In this document: piece after piece, positions 33,673 through 41,508 of the stretch | Layout: each line of letters opens with the position of its first letter | Position numbering within the stretch: position 1 is the stretch's first letter | Assembly: GCF_029227915.1 (NCBI RefSeq) | Contig: NC_079888.1 | Location: 2,303,001 to 2,367,000, forward strand | Direction: 5' to 3' | Length of the DNA stretch: 64,000 bases | Source: Hydractinia symbiolongicarpus | Taxonomy: Eukaryota; Cnidaria; Hydrozoa; Anthoathecata; Hydractiniidae | Program-made: the position numbers and the translations under genes | Notes under the pieces: generated by a model | Told to the model about the DNA's origin: nothing | Databases searched by the model: none | What the model saw: only the letters and a program-made list of their open reading frames with translations

Positions 33673-33990
33673 GGGTAATTTGTGTTACTGTTTACATTTT
33701 GTTTACATATATATGAAAAAACGTTACCGCACACATTATTGCAATATACATTTTAATAAAATGGGAGTAAAGTGTCAGAAACTCTATGTTTTTGTTATGA
33801 ATTTGCAGTAACATGTGCAGTGAACCTTAGTTTATGTTAACGTTCGCATTTGTTTACATTTTTAACTTTCCCAGCATGTCCGTCAAAACAACAAATAATC
33901 AAAATACAACAACAAGCCTTAGATATCAACATAATTATATATACAAAAAAAAATATGGAGCAATAAATAAGAAAGTTGTAACACAAAACC

Positions 33991-35103
33991 TTAGTATCGG
34001 ATCCTCTTACCACGAGCTTTCAGTACCATTGTTATCCGTCTCGGCATACTTTCAATCAAGCGATTTATCTTTTCCAGCGGATATTCACGCATCGTTGTCT
34101 TTATGCGCTCTGCGAGTTCATCTTTTGTCTCCCGGGTAATGTTATTGTCAAGGGCTTGTTGTTGTAATTGCCGGGAAACTTGATTGAAGAAATTCTCGAT
34201 CGGGTTCAGGTCTGGTGATCTTGCAGGGATTAGAAACACTTTGCTTTTTACTCGGGTATAAGCTCTGTGTGCTGCTGCGCTGTTTTGTCGGGGGCAATTG
34301 TCCATGAGGAATCTTCGCCCTCTAGGGTCTGAACTGTTTTTGAAAGCCTCCTCGAAATGCGTGTCAACCAGATCTGCCATTTTTTGGCCAGTGATAGCCC
34401 CTTCGTAACGCTCACACAACACAACACCTTTGTTGTGTGAAATGGCAACCATAAAGTTTATGTTTACCTGTCCTTCTTTGCGCCCCTTCGCTGTGCAACC
34501 AAATTGGAGTCCCTCTGAGCGTTTTCTCCACTGGCAGGCCCTTGGTGCTCTTGCTTGGTCATGAGGGTTAGTTTTGTACTGGAATCCCTTGCCATCCAGA
34601 TAAAAGGCAATTCCATTTACCCAAAATTCTCTTCCAAGTTTTCGTTTGCGTATTTTTCTGCAAAATGTCATTCTTTTCACCAGATCGGTTCGTAGAAGCA
34701 CACCTTTGCGCCGTGCTTGACAGTAGCGGTAGCCATTTTTAGCTAACACTCGTGTTATTGTTCGGTTGCTAACTCTGCCCACCAGACCTGCCTCCACTTT
34801 TATTCGCCCGGTTGTGAAATTCGGTCCCTCGATCCTGCGTAGTGTTTGTACCGCCCTCAAAATTGAACGGATATCTGGTTTAGTCAGCTTTGGGGGCCTT
34901 CCAGGGTTGCTTTTCCGTTTGTCTTCTGTCCCCTCCCCATAATTCCTGTTGGCGTGTCGATATATGCTGCGCATGCTATAAGCTGGAAACATAGTGTGCA
35001 GCTCTTTCACCGATACACCAGCCCTCTGGTGCAACGCAGCCATGTCAGCCGAATCTTTTGTTGACACATATGTTGCAGACTTCTTGTTATTGTTTTTGTT
35101 CAT
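33991..35103 (-). CDS. Tc1/mariner transposase, DD34E
   Basis: 370 residues from ATG 35,103, intact. The N-terminus has a helix-turn-helix pair (VSVKELHTMFPAYSMRSIYRH, with a GRPPKLT AT-hook-like motif after it). The catalytic triad is D in IAFYLDGKGF, D in RFLMDNCP and E in SPDLNPIENFF, with 34 residues between the last two, as in Tc1-like enzymes. It cuts and pastes DNA at TA. The open frame and identical terminal repeats suggest recent movement. The element ends differ from any consensus I can recall. Confidence 0.92.
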   Translation of the reverse strand: MNKNNNKKSATYVSTKDSADMAALHQRAGVSVKELHTMFPAYSMRSIYRHANRNYGEGTEDKRKSNPGRPPKLTKPDIRSILRAVQTLRRIEGPNFTTGRIKVEAGLVGRVSNRTITRVLAKNGYRYCQARRKGVLLRTDLVKRMTFCRKIRKRKLGREFWVNGIAFYLDGKGFQYKTNPHDQARAPRACQWRKRSEGLQFGCTAKGRKEGQVNINFMVAISHNKGVVLCERYEGAITGQKMADLVDTHFEEAFKNSSDPRGRRFLMDNCPRQNSAAAHRAYTRVKSKVFLIPARSPDLNPIENFFNQVSRQLQQQALDNNITRETKDELAERIKTTMREYPLEKINRLIESMPRRITMVLKARGKRIRY

Positions 35104-35237
35104 ATTTATTTTTTACTAAAAAGAGAAAAACATTATCATAGACAATTCTTTTTAATGTATATTAGGATAACATTCGTTAAAATATATTTTTGAACAACAT
35201 TTTTCCGAGAATTTTTCTAAGTCTAGAATTTTGAAGA

Positions 35238-35431
35238 CAATCGTTGACATAATATGTGGCAAAAATGTCAAATTTCTATAGAAAGTCCCCCCTCCCCCCG
35301 TTTTCATTGTTGAATGCTGGATCAAGCACGTACGAAACACCCAAGGCGTCCACAATACTTTCCTTCAACACTGAGAGGGGGGAGGGGGCATTTACTGATA
35401 AGTTTTTGCCACAATATTATGTCAACGATTG
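35238..35431 (+). repeat. 194-bp terminal direct repeat, copy 2
   Basis: Same orientation and sequence as copy 1. Its right end forms the outer terminus of the mariner element next to the TA duplication at 35,432-35,433. Its inner left edge (GAAGA|CAATCG) has no TA. Confidence 0.95.
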
Positions 35432-35488
35432 TAGGCCTCGTTCCTTAGCGAGTTTTCTTAATTCAGCAAAGGTATTTCTCGAAGTCAT

Positions 35489-35522
35489 GCTTGCGTATGA
35501 TATACGAATACAGAATCTTTAA
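35489..35522 (-). promoter_or_regulatory. Shared promoter/leader motif before SAP-PolB (B)
   Basis: Read on the minus strand: TTAAAGATT, then TCGTATATCATA, then GCAAGC directly before the ATG. The same arrangement precedes the RING gene of B and the RING and polymerase genes of A. Confidence 0.6.
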
Positions 35523-35684
35523 CCCTTTTTTTAAAAAAATCGTAAACCGTGTTGGAGGGTCATGAGTGTCCTAGTTTGTGGTTGCCACACCGTGCTAAAA
35601 TTGTAGTAAAACACGCTAAAACACACAGAGCATCGATAGACCGTGGGTACCCACCCACCAGCACCTCGAGGGTCGTGAATCACA

Positions 35685-35708
35685 TTTGTTACCCGCTCGA
35701 GTAACAAA
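35685..35708. terminator. TTTGTTAC hairpin after SAP gene (B)
   Basis: 8-bp perfect stem TTTGTTAC/GTAACAAA with an 8-base loop, starting 12 bases beyond the stop of the minus-strand SAP gene (35,720). The equivalent in A is at 49,972-49,995. Confidence 0.65.
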
Positions 35709-35719
35709 AAAATACCCAA

Positions 35720-35989
35720 TCACTTGGATCTTTTGTCGTTATAACGTTTTTGAGCTTTTAGATATGCCTCCCTGTTTTTCGTCCTCCACCTTGAATAGTA
35801 TCCGTACCGTTGCCGTTTGGTATCCGGATCGATGGTGTAGGATGGGTCGAGATCATTCTTCTCAATCACCTCAACCAGTTTAGCCTTTCTCATACCCACG
35901 ATATACTTAATTCCGCGGGATTTAGCAACCTCTTGCAACTCTCGCAGTTTCATCAATTTGTAGTCTGGTGTGGTATTCATGTCCGACAT
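35720..35989 (-). CDS. Small SAP-domain protein (B, copy 1)
   Basis: 89 residues from ATG 35,989. Residues about 10-47 (YKLMKLRELQEVAKSRGIKY, then KAKLVEVIEKND) fit the SAP fold: two amphipathic helices around a Gly, which bind DNA. The C-terminus is a conserved basic tail ending YNDKRSK. Divergent from the integrase gene with a shared promoter, and therefore perhaps an integrase or DNA cofactor. A paralogue in B lies at 38,077-38,346 and the A orthologue at 49,651-49,956. Confidence 0.75.
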   Translation of the reverse strand: MSDMNTTPDYKLMKLRELQEVAKSRGIKYIVGMRKAKLVEVIEKNDLDPSYTIDPDTKRQRYGYYSRWRTKNREAYLKAQKRYNDKRSK

Positions 35990-36011
35990 ATACGCATATA
36001 CATATACATAT

Positions 36012-36060
36012 AAAAACTTTAAGCACTTTTATCGTACCACATCATAACAAAAAGGAGATA
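36012..36060. promoter_or_regulatory. Divergent SAP/integrase promoter (B)
   Basis: The block AAAACTTTAAGCACTTTTAT, then CGTACCACATCATAAC, lies between the divergent SAP and integrase starts. The same block occurs in A (within 49,564-49,650), and its first half precedes SAP copy 2 of B (38,365-38,400). Confidence 0.55.
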
Positions 36061-36084
36061 AATAAAGGTGTGCATAAATAAAAC

Positions 36085-37068
36085 ATGTCAAACTCTAAAC
36101 TTCAAGAGACTTACTATCAACCTCAAAATTTATGGAAAGGACAAAAGGCTGCTCAGAATTTAAGAGGATTCGGTTTCAAGCCAAAGGAGATTAAGAAGTG
36201 GCTATCAAAACAAGAATTTTGGCAAGTACATTTACCCGCCCCAAAACATGTTGAAAGACCACATTATGAAGTTACCACCCCTAATGATTTACATCAATTC
36301 GATTTATTGTACATGCCCGGTGACATACTGTATGGTAATATATATAAGTACATTTTGTCGGGAATCGATGCTGCTTCCAGATACAAAGTAGCCCGACCTT
36401 TGAGGACTAAGAAAGCCAAAGAGGTTGCCGCTATGATTGAGGACATCTACAAGGCAGGACCATTAACTTATCCGAAAACTTTCCAATGTGATAACGGTTC
36501 AGAATTCAAAGCAGATGTGACAAAGCTGTTGGAGAAGCATAAGGTTGAAATTAAAAGGGCGACTACAAAATATAAGCATACGCACACAGCTTTTGTTGAG
36601 GCGTTGAACAAGATACTTGCGGAAAATTTATTCAAAATACAAGATGCTCAAGAACTGAATGATTCGGAAAAGGTATCATCTACATGGGTTAAGCATCTGT
36701 ATAAACTGATTGATAGGCTAAACGATACAAAGACGCAGATGATTGATATGAAGCCAAAAGATGCTATTATAATGAAAGAGGTGCCTCTTGTTAATCAAGA
36801 GAGCTATCCACCTGAAGTAGAATTACCTAAGGATGGCCTCTATAGATATCTACTACAACCTGGTGAAGAGCATGATGATGGGCGGAGACGGGCAACCGAT
36901 AGAATATGGTCGAAAAACACATATAGATTGCGTGAGGTAATAGCGCAACCTGGTAACCGTGTAATGTACTATGTTCAAGACGGACCCGGACGGGCTTTTG
37001 TAAAAGAGGAATTGATGTTAATACCTGAAGATACAGATTTACCTCCTGATTATGTGCAAGGTTGGTGA
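36085..37068 (+). CDS. Retroviral-type (DDE) integrase of element B
   Basis: 327 residues from ATG 36,085, intact. Catalytic residues: D in HQFDLLYM, D in FQCDNGSEFK and E in AFVEALNKI, with D-35-E spacing. The C-terminal part (YRLREVIAQPGNRVMYYVQD) is the SH3/chromo-like tail seen in Polinton integrases. It inserts the linear element with a short target duplication (5 bp here). Nearly identical to the A copy (48,580-49,563). Confidence 0.93.
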   Translation: MSNSKLQETYYQPQNLWKGQKAAQNLRGFGFKPKEIKKWLSKQEFWQVHLPAPKHVERPHYEVTTPNDLHQFDLLYMPGDILYGNIYKYILSGIDAASRYKVARPLRTKKAKEVAAMIEDIYKAGPLTYPKTFQCDNGSEFKADVTKLLEKHKVEIKRATTKYKHTHTAFVEALNKILAENLFKIQDAQELNDSEKVSSTWVKHLYKLIDRLNDTKTQMIDMKPKDAIIMKEVPLVNQESYPPEVELPKDGLYRYLLQPGEEHDDGRRRATDRIWSKNTYRLREVIAQPGNRVMYYVQDGPGRAFVKEELMLIPEDTDLPPDYVQGW

Positions 37069-37081
37069 AAAAGGGGACGAT

Positions 37082-37106
37082 ATCTTCACCTGTTTCTGGT
37101 AAAGAT
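37082..37106. terminator. ATCTTTAC-type hairpin after integrase (B)
   Basis: Stem ATCTTCAC/GTAAAGAT (one G-T pair) with a 9-base loop, 13 bases past the integrase stop. It matches 48,530-48,554 after the A integrase. Confidence 0.6.
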
Positions 37107-37186
37107 GATGGCGGGGATCGCGCAGGGTGGTCGGCAGATAGGGCCGCTATGACTCAGTCTTGGTTATCCATCGACACCTCGGGATT

Positions 37187-37210
37187 TTTGTTACTCGGGC
37201 GGGTAACAAA
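37187..37210. terminator. TTTGTTAC hairpin between integrase and RING (B)
   Basis: TTTGTTAC/GTAACAAA stem with an 8-base loop, between the 3' ends of the convergent integrase and RING genes and 17 bases from the RING stop. Confidence 0.65.
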
Positions 37211-37226
37211 GGCCGGGAATTCGCGT

Positions 37227-37940
37227 TCAATATTGTCTAATGACAAAATCTATTGGCGCTCGATACACGGGACAATTATCTTCCCCCTTTTCCAATTTAT
37301 ATGCGCACGATAAACAGCAGCAGCAATGTCCCGTTCTACCATGAACAAAGGTTGCGCTCTTTCTTTTAGAAAGACAAATTATGCATTTGTCCTCGTCCTC
37401 TAGGTCATCATCGTCATCACTAAAAAAATCACGATCAATCAGCGCTCTTGTCTTCGTCGTCCTCTTCTCATCGTCGTACTCCTCTTCCTCTTCTTCCTCC
37501 TCTTCCTCCTCATCGTCGTACTCCTCTTCCTCTTCCTCCTCTTCCTCCTCTTCCTCCTCATCGTCGTACTCCTCGACATCATCTATGTCCATATATGTCC
37601 ATATTTCATACGGACCCGTGGCGACTGCATAGACGCGCGCTTCTATTATGGGAGTTCCATAGTATCCGAGTCCGACTCCTCCGGTGCGTAAGACACTTCG
37701 AGCTTTTACGTGTTCTATAATATCATCATAGGATTCATGATCAGAGTCCGGACCGATCCCCTCAAAGTCATCATATTGTAGTTCCAATATTTCGACCATG
37801 TTCAGTAATTCTTCGCAACAAGATCTGCTGGATGCGGAATTTAGGCATGGGTCTATTGTGCGGCCGAAATATTCGTCCGCCCAGGAGCCGAATCTTTCGA
37901 GGAACTGTCGGTTTTCGTCATCTGTAAATCTCGACGTCAT
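37227..37940 (-). CDS. MDM2-like RING protein with acidic tract (B)
   Basis: 237 residues from ATG 37,940. The N-terminal 130 residues are unrecognised (FTDDENRQFLERFGSWADEYFG), followed by a long Glu/Asp/Tyr low-complexity tract (about 130-180). The C-terminal RING starts CIICLSKRK and continues VHGRTGHCCCCLSCAYKLE, matching the C2H2C4 pattern and the VHGxTGH signature of MDM2/MDM4 RINGs. The last ligand pair reads CPVY instead of CPxC (codon 37,265-37,263), so zinc binding at that site is lost in B. The family is E3 ubiquitin ligase-like; target unknown. Confidence 0.75.
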   Translation of the reverse strand: MTSRFTDDENRQFLERFGSWADEYFGRTIDPCLNSASSRSCCEELLNMVEILELQYDDFEGIGPDSDHESYDDIIEHVKARSVLRTGGVGLGYYGTPIIEARVYAVATGPYEIWTYMDIDDVEEYDDEEEEEEEEEEEEEYDDEEEEEEEEEEEYDDEKRTTKTRALIDRDFFSDDDDDLEDEDKCIICLSKRKSATFVHGRTGHCCCCLSCAYKLEKGEDNCPVYRAPIDFVIRQY

Positions 37941-37974
37941 GCTTGGATATGATATACGATATAGGAATCTTTAA
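37941..37974 (-). promoter_or_regulatory. Shared promoter/leader motif before RING (B)
   Basis: TTAAAGATT, then TCGTATATCATAT and CCAAGC before the ATG, at the same spacing as for the SAP-PolB gene. Confidence 0.6.
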
Positions 37975-38041
37975 CCCAATTTTTATAGATCGTATTTGAG
38001 GTTAGCGATCCGCACGCCATGGATATCTCCACCCACCGATA

Positions 38042-38065
38042 TTTGTTACCCGTCCGAGTAACAAA
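38042..38065. terminator. TTTGTTAC hairpin after SAP copy 2 (B)
   Basis: TTTGTTAC/GTAACAAA stem, 8-base loop, 12 bases beyond the stop of the SAP copy 2 gene. Confidence 0.65.
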
Positions 38066-38076
38066 AATGCGCACAA

Positions 38077-38346
38077 TCACTTAGATCTCTTGTCGTTATA
38101 ACGTTTTTGACATTTCAGGTACGCCTCCCTGTTTTTCTCCCTCCAGCCGGTACAGTATCCATACCATTCCCGCTTGGTATCCAGATCTATAGTGTATGAC
38201 GAATCCAGATCATTCTTCTCAATCACCTCAATCAGCTTGGCCTTTTTCATCGCACAAATATACTTCACCCCACGGGCTTTGGCAATCTCTCGCAACTCTC
38301 GCAGTTTCATCAATTTATAGTCTGGTGTGGTATTCATGTCCGACAT
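38077..38346 (-). CDS. Small SAP-domain protein (B, copy 2)
   Basis: 89 residues from ATG 38,346 (an in-frame ATG also exists at 38,361). About 80% identical to copy 1, with the same SAP core (LRELREIAKARGVKYICAMK) and the same YNDKRSK tail. Its promoter half-block and 3' hairpin are duplicated with it, so the whole transcription unit was copied. A has only one such gene. Confidence 0.75.
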   Translation of the reverse strand: MSDMNTTPDYKLMKLRELREIAKARGVKYICAMKKAKLIEVIEKNDLDSSYTIDLDTKREWYGYCTGWREKNREAYLKCQKRYNDKRSK

Positions 38347-38432
38347 ATTATGCATATACATGTACGGCTAAAAACTTTAAGCACTTTTATCGTACCACAC
38401 GAAATATGCGAGCGGCGTACATGCACACATCA

Positions 38433-39020
38433 CTAACCTTGATTTACGGTCCTTCTGAGGCTTTGAACCTGGTCCATTAGACTTTTTTCAAACTGGTTGC
38501 GAGTTTCGCTCTCCATCTTTCTGTCGGTTTTCGTCATCTTGTCCAGAGCTTCGTAGTATATACCGCTCAGGGTTTGAAATTCAATGTGACTAATGTCGTC
38601 ATTATTCAGAGCCCGCGAGACGGAGTTTTCAAACACGGCGATGGCGGACGTCGCAACATCATATAATTTCATGACCTTGTCAAGTTTGCTCCGATATCTT
38701 TTAATCAGGGCCATGACGGAGCCCGTGAAAATGGTTCCGGACAGTGCTACGGCTCCCAATCCCACGGAAGCGGGGATTCCGATGAGCGTGGCACCGGTTA
38801 CCACCGAACCTATGCCCGAAGCGACGGTTAGGGCCGTGGCGCTGGCATTTAAAAGCACCAGTCTGTGCAGCGTCTTGTTATATTTCTCATATTTTGTATT
38901 GAACTTATCCCGTAATTTTCTAAGCTCCCCAAGTTGAGAGTTCACAGTATTAGTATTAAACTTGTCCTGCTCGCTCGAATACTCGGGAGCCGTGGGTAGC
39001 TTCGGATAAATCTCTGCCAT
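38433..39020 (-). CDS. Membrane protein with two Gly/Ala-rich helices (B)
   Basis: 195 residues from ATG 39,020. A short N-terminal tail, a charged helix (ELRKLRDKFNTKYEKYN), two hydrophobic helices rich in Gly/Ala/Thr (residues about 58-110), then a basic cytosol-like helix and a C-terminal helical domain. Shares the NSQLxELxKLRxKF motif with the adjacent gene, so the two are paralogues. A orthologue at 47,788-48,381. Function not recognised. Confidence 0.6.
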   Translation of the reverse strand: MAEIYPKLPTAPEYSSEQDKFNTNTVNSQLGELRKLRDKFNTKYEKYNKTLHRLVLLNASATALTVASGIGSVVTGATLIGIPASVGLGAVALSGTIFTGSVMALIKRYRSKLDKVMKLYDVATSAIAVFENSVSRALNNDDISHIEFQTLSGIYYEALDKMTKTDRKMESETRNQFEKSLMDQVQSLRRTVNQG

Positions 39021-39047
39021 TGTGTGGTTACTACAAAGAAAAAAACT

Positions 39048-39533
39048 TTACTCTAAATAACCTATATCCAGTTTATCCAGATCCTTGAGAGTTCTATGAT
39101 ACGTATCACACAAATTCTCAAAATCGGCTCTACAGATCCGAACGTGCCAGAGTAGCGTTTTATCGAAAACATCGATGGCATTTTGTACAACGCGATATGC
39201 GGCTCTTAATTTGATAAGTTTCTCCCGATATGTCCTAACATATTGGGCGGTAACCGCATAGGAAGCCGAGCCCAATAGACACATACCCGAATTCCACATG
39301 TAATTTCCATGGGTACCGCCCAAATTTCTAATAATGGTCACCGCGGTCGCTATCGAGCCGGTAATTGCTGCGGTTCCGGATAATCCCTCCAGAATCGACC
39401 ATATGATCAGAGATCCTCCGTGTTCGTGCGTCCTGTCTTGGAACTTACCTCGTAATTTCACCAGCTCATCAAGTTGGGAATTGGATATATCCGTTTTAAA
39501 CACTTCTTCTCTGGTGCTAGAACTCTCTGCCAT
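39048..39533 (-). CDS. Membrane protein paralogue, intact copy (B)
   Basis: 161 residues from ATG 39,533. It has the same plan as the neighbour: NSQLDELVKLRGKF helix, hydrophobic hairpin (ILEGLSGTAAITGSIATAV; LLGSASYAVTAQYV) and a C-terminal helical domain ending LDKLDIGYLE. This is the gene that element B interrupts in A (26,971-27,158 plus 47,476-47,763). Confidence 0.65.
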   Translation of the reverse strand: MAESSSTREEVFKTDISNSQLDELVKLRGKFQDRTHEHGGSLIIWSILEGLSGTAAITGSIATAVTIIRNLGGTHGNYMWNSGMCLLGSASYAVTAQYVRTYREKLIKLRAAYRVVQNAIDVFDKTLLWHVRICRADFENLCDTYHRTLKDLDKLDIGYLE

Positions 39534-39573
39534 TTCTATTATATTAGGAAAAAACTATCCTTTAAATAAAATA

Positions 39574-40854
39574 ATGGCGGATATTGATATTGATCCGTTT
39601 GGTGACCATGGTCAACCCGACGAGGGTACCGATGACTCCACACCTCTGGTACCGAGGGAGCGCACACGGGTACAGATACATACTCCCGATGAGGAGACAT
39701 CATTCGGTGGAGAAACCTCTCTGCGCTCCAGAGTTACCAGTGAGCTGGTTAAATCGCTCTATGAGAAGCTACTAACTATATATCCAAACGAGAACCCGAG
39801 CGTGATACATACCGATCTGTTTGAGTCTCGTGGTCGTGAATTATACTACAAGGGTGATAACAGACCTCTGACAAATGGTGGATCTCTAAGGTCTACCGGT
39901 ACCATTGCAGATCTATTGGGCAAGAAAAGGCTGCGCGGTTTGGGATTCGATATACCGAAAGGTAGTATAACCCCCCGACAGGCCGCTAGGCTAAACAAAA
40001 TAGAAGAGAGACTACCGTCACCGGATAAAATAGAGAATGCAACCGATATAGAATTAGAAACCATGTCTGGAGATGTTGTGAACAGTGCGGAAGATTTAAT
40101 TTCATTGGTCAAACAACAATCTGTAGACCATGAAGCAACCCAGACCGGTGATCTATTTGAATATCCTATGCGTGAATTGCTAGGATTGGATAGATCATTG
40201 AGAAACATAAGAGGAAGTCTTCAGGATGAAGTTGCAAAAAAGGTTCAGCTCGAACAGCATATTGACAGAGAAAAAAACAAGTTGGAAGAGATGGAAAACA
40301 CACCAAATATGACCGAGGAACAACAAAATGAAGCGAAAGAAAGGTTGAAAGGTTTGCAAAATGAGTTGAAAGGCCGGCAAGAGATTATCGATATTCTCAA
40401 AGGTAAACTTAACAGTCAAATAAAAAGCATCAGGGAGACGATTACCAAAGTACTTGACAAAGAAACTACATTGGGTGAAAAGATACGAACGCTATTCCGT
40501 GAGCAGGGTATCACCATCGTCAGTGTACTAACGGCATTTGGTATGGTTATCGGCCTTCTAGTTGAAACTTTGACACCAGGGGGTGGGGGGTCATCCACCG
40601 GTAATACAAAAAATCATGAAAAAACCGAAGGTGGTGCGAGGGAATGGATAAAGAACAAGCTGAACGCGCTGGGATCTCTCCTGGGTAGATTAGCCGGTGC
40701 CGCAGCCGCGTCCCTACCGGGTATAATTGGATCCATCGTATCATGGATCCTAAATAGAGCAAAGGAGGTCGTCGGTTGGTTGAGTCAAAACCTGTGGGCT
40801 TTGATAGTCGGAATCGGAGGTCTGATATACACCTACATGGTAACAAAGCGTTAG
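39574..40854 (+). CDS. Coiled-coil protein with hydrophobic C-terminal domain (B)
   Basis: 426 residues from ATG 39,574; the frame is open further upstream, but the start matches the A copy. The ends are nearly identical to A (25,670-26,923) whereas the central coiled coil (residues about 190-300) differs in sequence and length. The last 100 residues (Gly-rich linker, then SLLGRLAGAAAASLPGII and a TM helix ending MVTKR) are almost unchanged. Probably a virion component. Confidence 0.6.
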   Translation: MADIDIDPFGDHGQPDEGTDDSTPLVPRERTRVQIHTPDEETSFGGETSLRSRVTSELVKSLYEKLLTIYPNENPSVIHTDLFESRGRELYYKGDNRPLTNGGSLRSTGTIADLLGKKRLRGLGFDIPKGSITPRQAARLNKIEERLPSPDKIENATDIELETMSGDVVNSAEDLISLVKQQSVDHEATQTGDLFEYPMRELLGLDRSLRNIRGSLQDEVAKKVQLEQHIDREKNKLEEMENTPNMTEEQQNEAKERLKGLQNELKGRQEIIDILKGKLNSQIKSIRETITKVLDKETTLGEKIRTLFREQGITIVSVLTAFGMVIGLLVETLTPGGGGSSTGNTKNHEKTEGGAREWIKNKLNALGSLLGRLAGAAAASLPGIIGSIVSWILNRAKEVVGWLSQNLWALIVGIGGLIYTYMVTKR

Positions 40855-40867
40855 CTCTTCCGAATAT

Positions 40868-40890
40868 ATGTTACATGACACATGTAACAT
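40868..40890. terminator. ATGTTACATG hairpin between convergent genes (B)
   Basis: Palindrome ATGTTACATG/CATGTAACAT with a 3-base loop, the inverted equivalent of 25,632-25,654 in A. Confidence 0.65.
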
Positions 40891-40908
40891 AATACCCGCG
40901 GCATAGTA

Positions 40909-41334
40909 CTATTTTTCGAAATACCACACGGCACCCCCGACACCGATCATGCTTAGCGCGATAAATGCCAATTCCCGTTCATGCTGGCCATTGCTGGGTG
41001 TATAAAAGTCGCTCAATACGGGCCTGCGCGGAATATCTGTGAGAGGTGATCCTCCAAATACTTTTTTATATTCCCGCATCGCGTCATCCAGCTCCGTGAA
41101 TTTACCCTCGGCCTTCTTCTCAAGTCTGAGCTGCTTATTTATAAAGTCAACCCTCTCCTGTCTTTTACGTTGCCATATAACCTGAGCCTTTTGCAGCTGC
41201 TCTATGGCCAGATCATGCCGCTTCCGTTCCTTATCTATCCTATCCTTTGATAAACTTGAAAAGAGGTAGCTTGATCCGGTGAAGGCCAAAGCGTTCGCGA
41301 AGGCACCTCCCAACATCATTGCAATTGAAGCCAT
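40909..41334 (-). CDS. Small membrane/coiled-coil protein, 141 residues (B)
   Basis: From ATG 41,334; same three-part structure as the A copy (hydrophobic N-terminus, basic coiled coil, hydrophobic C-terminus) with only a few substitutions, such as YRKVF to YKKVF and EPV to RPV. Intact. Confidence 0.55.
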   Translation of the reverse strand: MASIAMMLGGAFANALAFTGSSYLFSSLSKDRIDKERKRHDLAIEQLQKAQVIWQRKRQERVDFINKQLRLEKKAEGKFTELDDAMREYKKVFGGSPLTDIPRRPVLSDFYTPSNGQHERELAFIALSMIGVGGAVWYFEK

Positions 41335-41364
41335 GTTTATATAATCCGGTATAATATAGTGGCG

Positions 41365-41508
41365 TTATTTTAATACGATAGCCTCGGAGTCTATGACATC
41401 AGAGTCGTCTATGACCTCGGTATCGATGTATTCCACCTTGGGTAAAATCCTCTCAACTTTCTTGCGCTGGCATAAAACCCAGACCAACCATTCCAGTATT
41501 CGCAACAT
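41365..41508 (-). CDS. 47-residue microprotein coupled to upstream gene (B)
   Basis: ATG 41,508 overlaps the stop of the 75-residue gene as TAATG. Starts MLRILEWLVWVLCQRKK and ends SDVIDSEAIVLK. Four residues longer than in A, by an in-frame expansion in the acidic part. Confidence 0.55.
   Translation of the reverse strand: MLRILEWLVWVLCQRKKVERILPKVEYIDTEVIDDSDVIDSEAIVLK

Larger units (their letters stand above)
31437..35431. mobile_element. Tc1/mariner-type element carrying a Rep gene
   Basis: 3,995 bp flanked by TA (31,435-31,436 and 35,432-35,433), inserted in the SAP-coding start of B's polymerase gene. The outer ends are inverted repeats beginning CAATCGTTGACATAATAT. Two convergent genes lie inside: a HUH-Rep/SF3-helicase protein (32,069-33,391) and a DD34E transposase (33,991-35,103), with a 228-bp palindrome between their 3' ends. 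Each end is an identical 194-bp direct repeat. The TA duplication and DD34E transposase place it in the Tc1/mariner superfamily; the Rep gene is not a normal part of such elements. Confidence 0.9.
27412..35488 (-). pseudogene. SAP-extended DNA polymerase B, broken by mariner insertion and a nonsense codon (B)
   Basis: Starts at ATG 35,488 with a SAP-like segment, is interrupted by the mariner element (31,437-35,431) after about 18 codons, resumes at 31,436 and runs to 27,412. After the SAP comes an Arg/Pro-rich tract, an acidic stretch, then the conserved N-terminal block of Polinton polymerases (DDECFKWAVLAAL). A CGA to TGA change at 30,136-30,138 cuts the frame, which continues unchanged afterwards. 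Downstream motifs are complete: ExoI YADFEAF, an HNH/EndoVII-like zinc insertion (CHICMREF, DHCHFTGKFRGSAH), ExoII NLSGYDAHL, ExoIII YLKTDVLLLSD, motif A DANNLYGWA, motif B NNSVFGKT and motif C YMDTDSF. This is the protein-primed family B replicase; it cannot be made in full here. Confidence 0.9.

Noticed and set aside
31437-35431. LTR retrotransposon, because of identical direct terminal repeats
   Set aside because: No reverse transcriptase or gag; the flanking duplication is TA and the encoded enzyme is a DD34E transposase.
37381-37720. Ser-rich and Pro-rich plus-strand ORFs
   Set aside because: Antisense shadows of the Glu/Asp tract of the RING gene.
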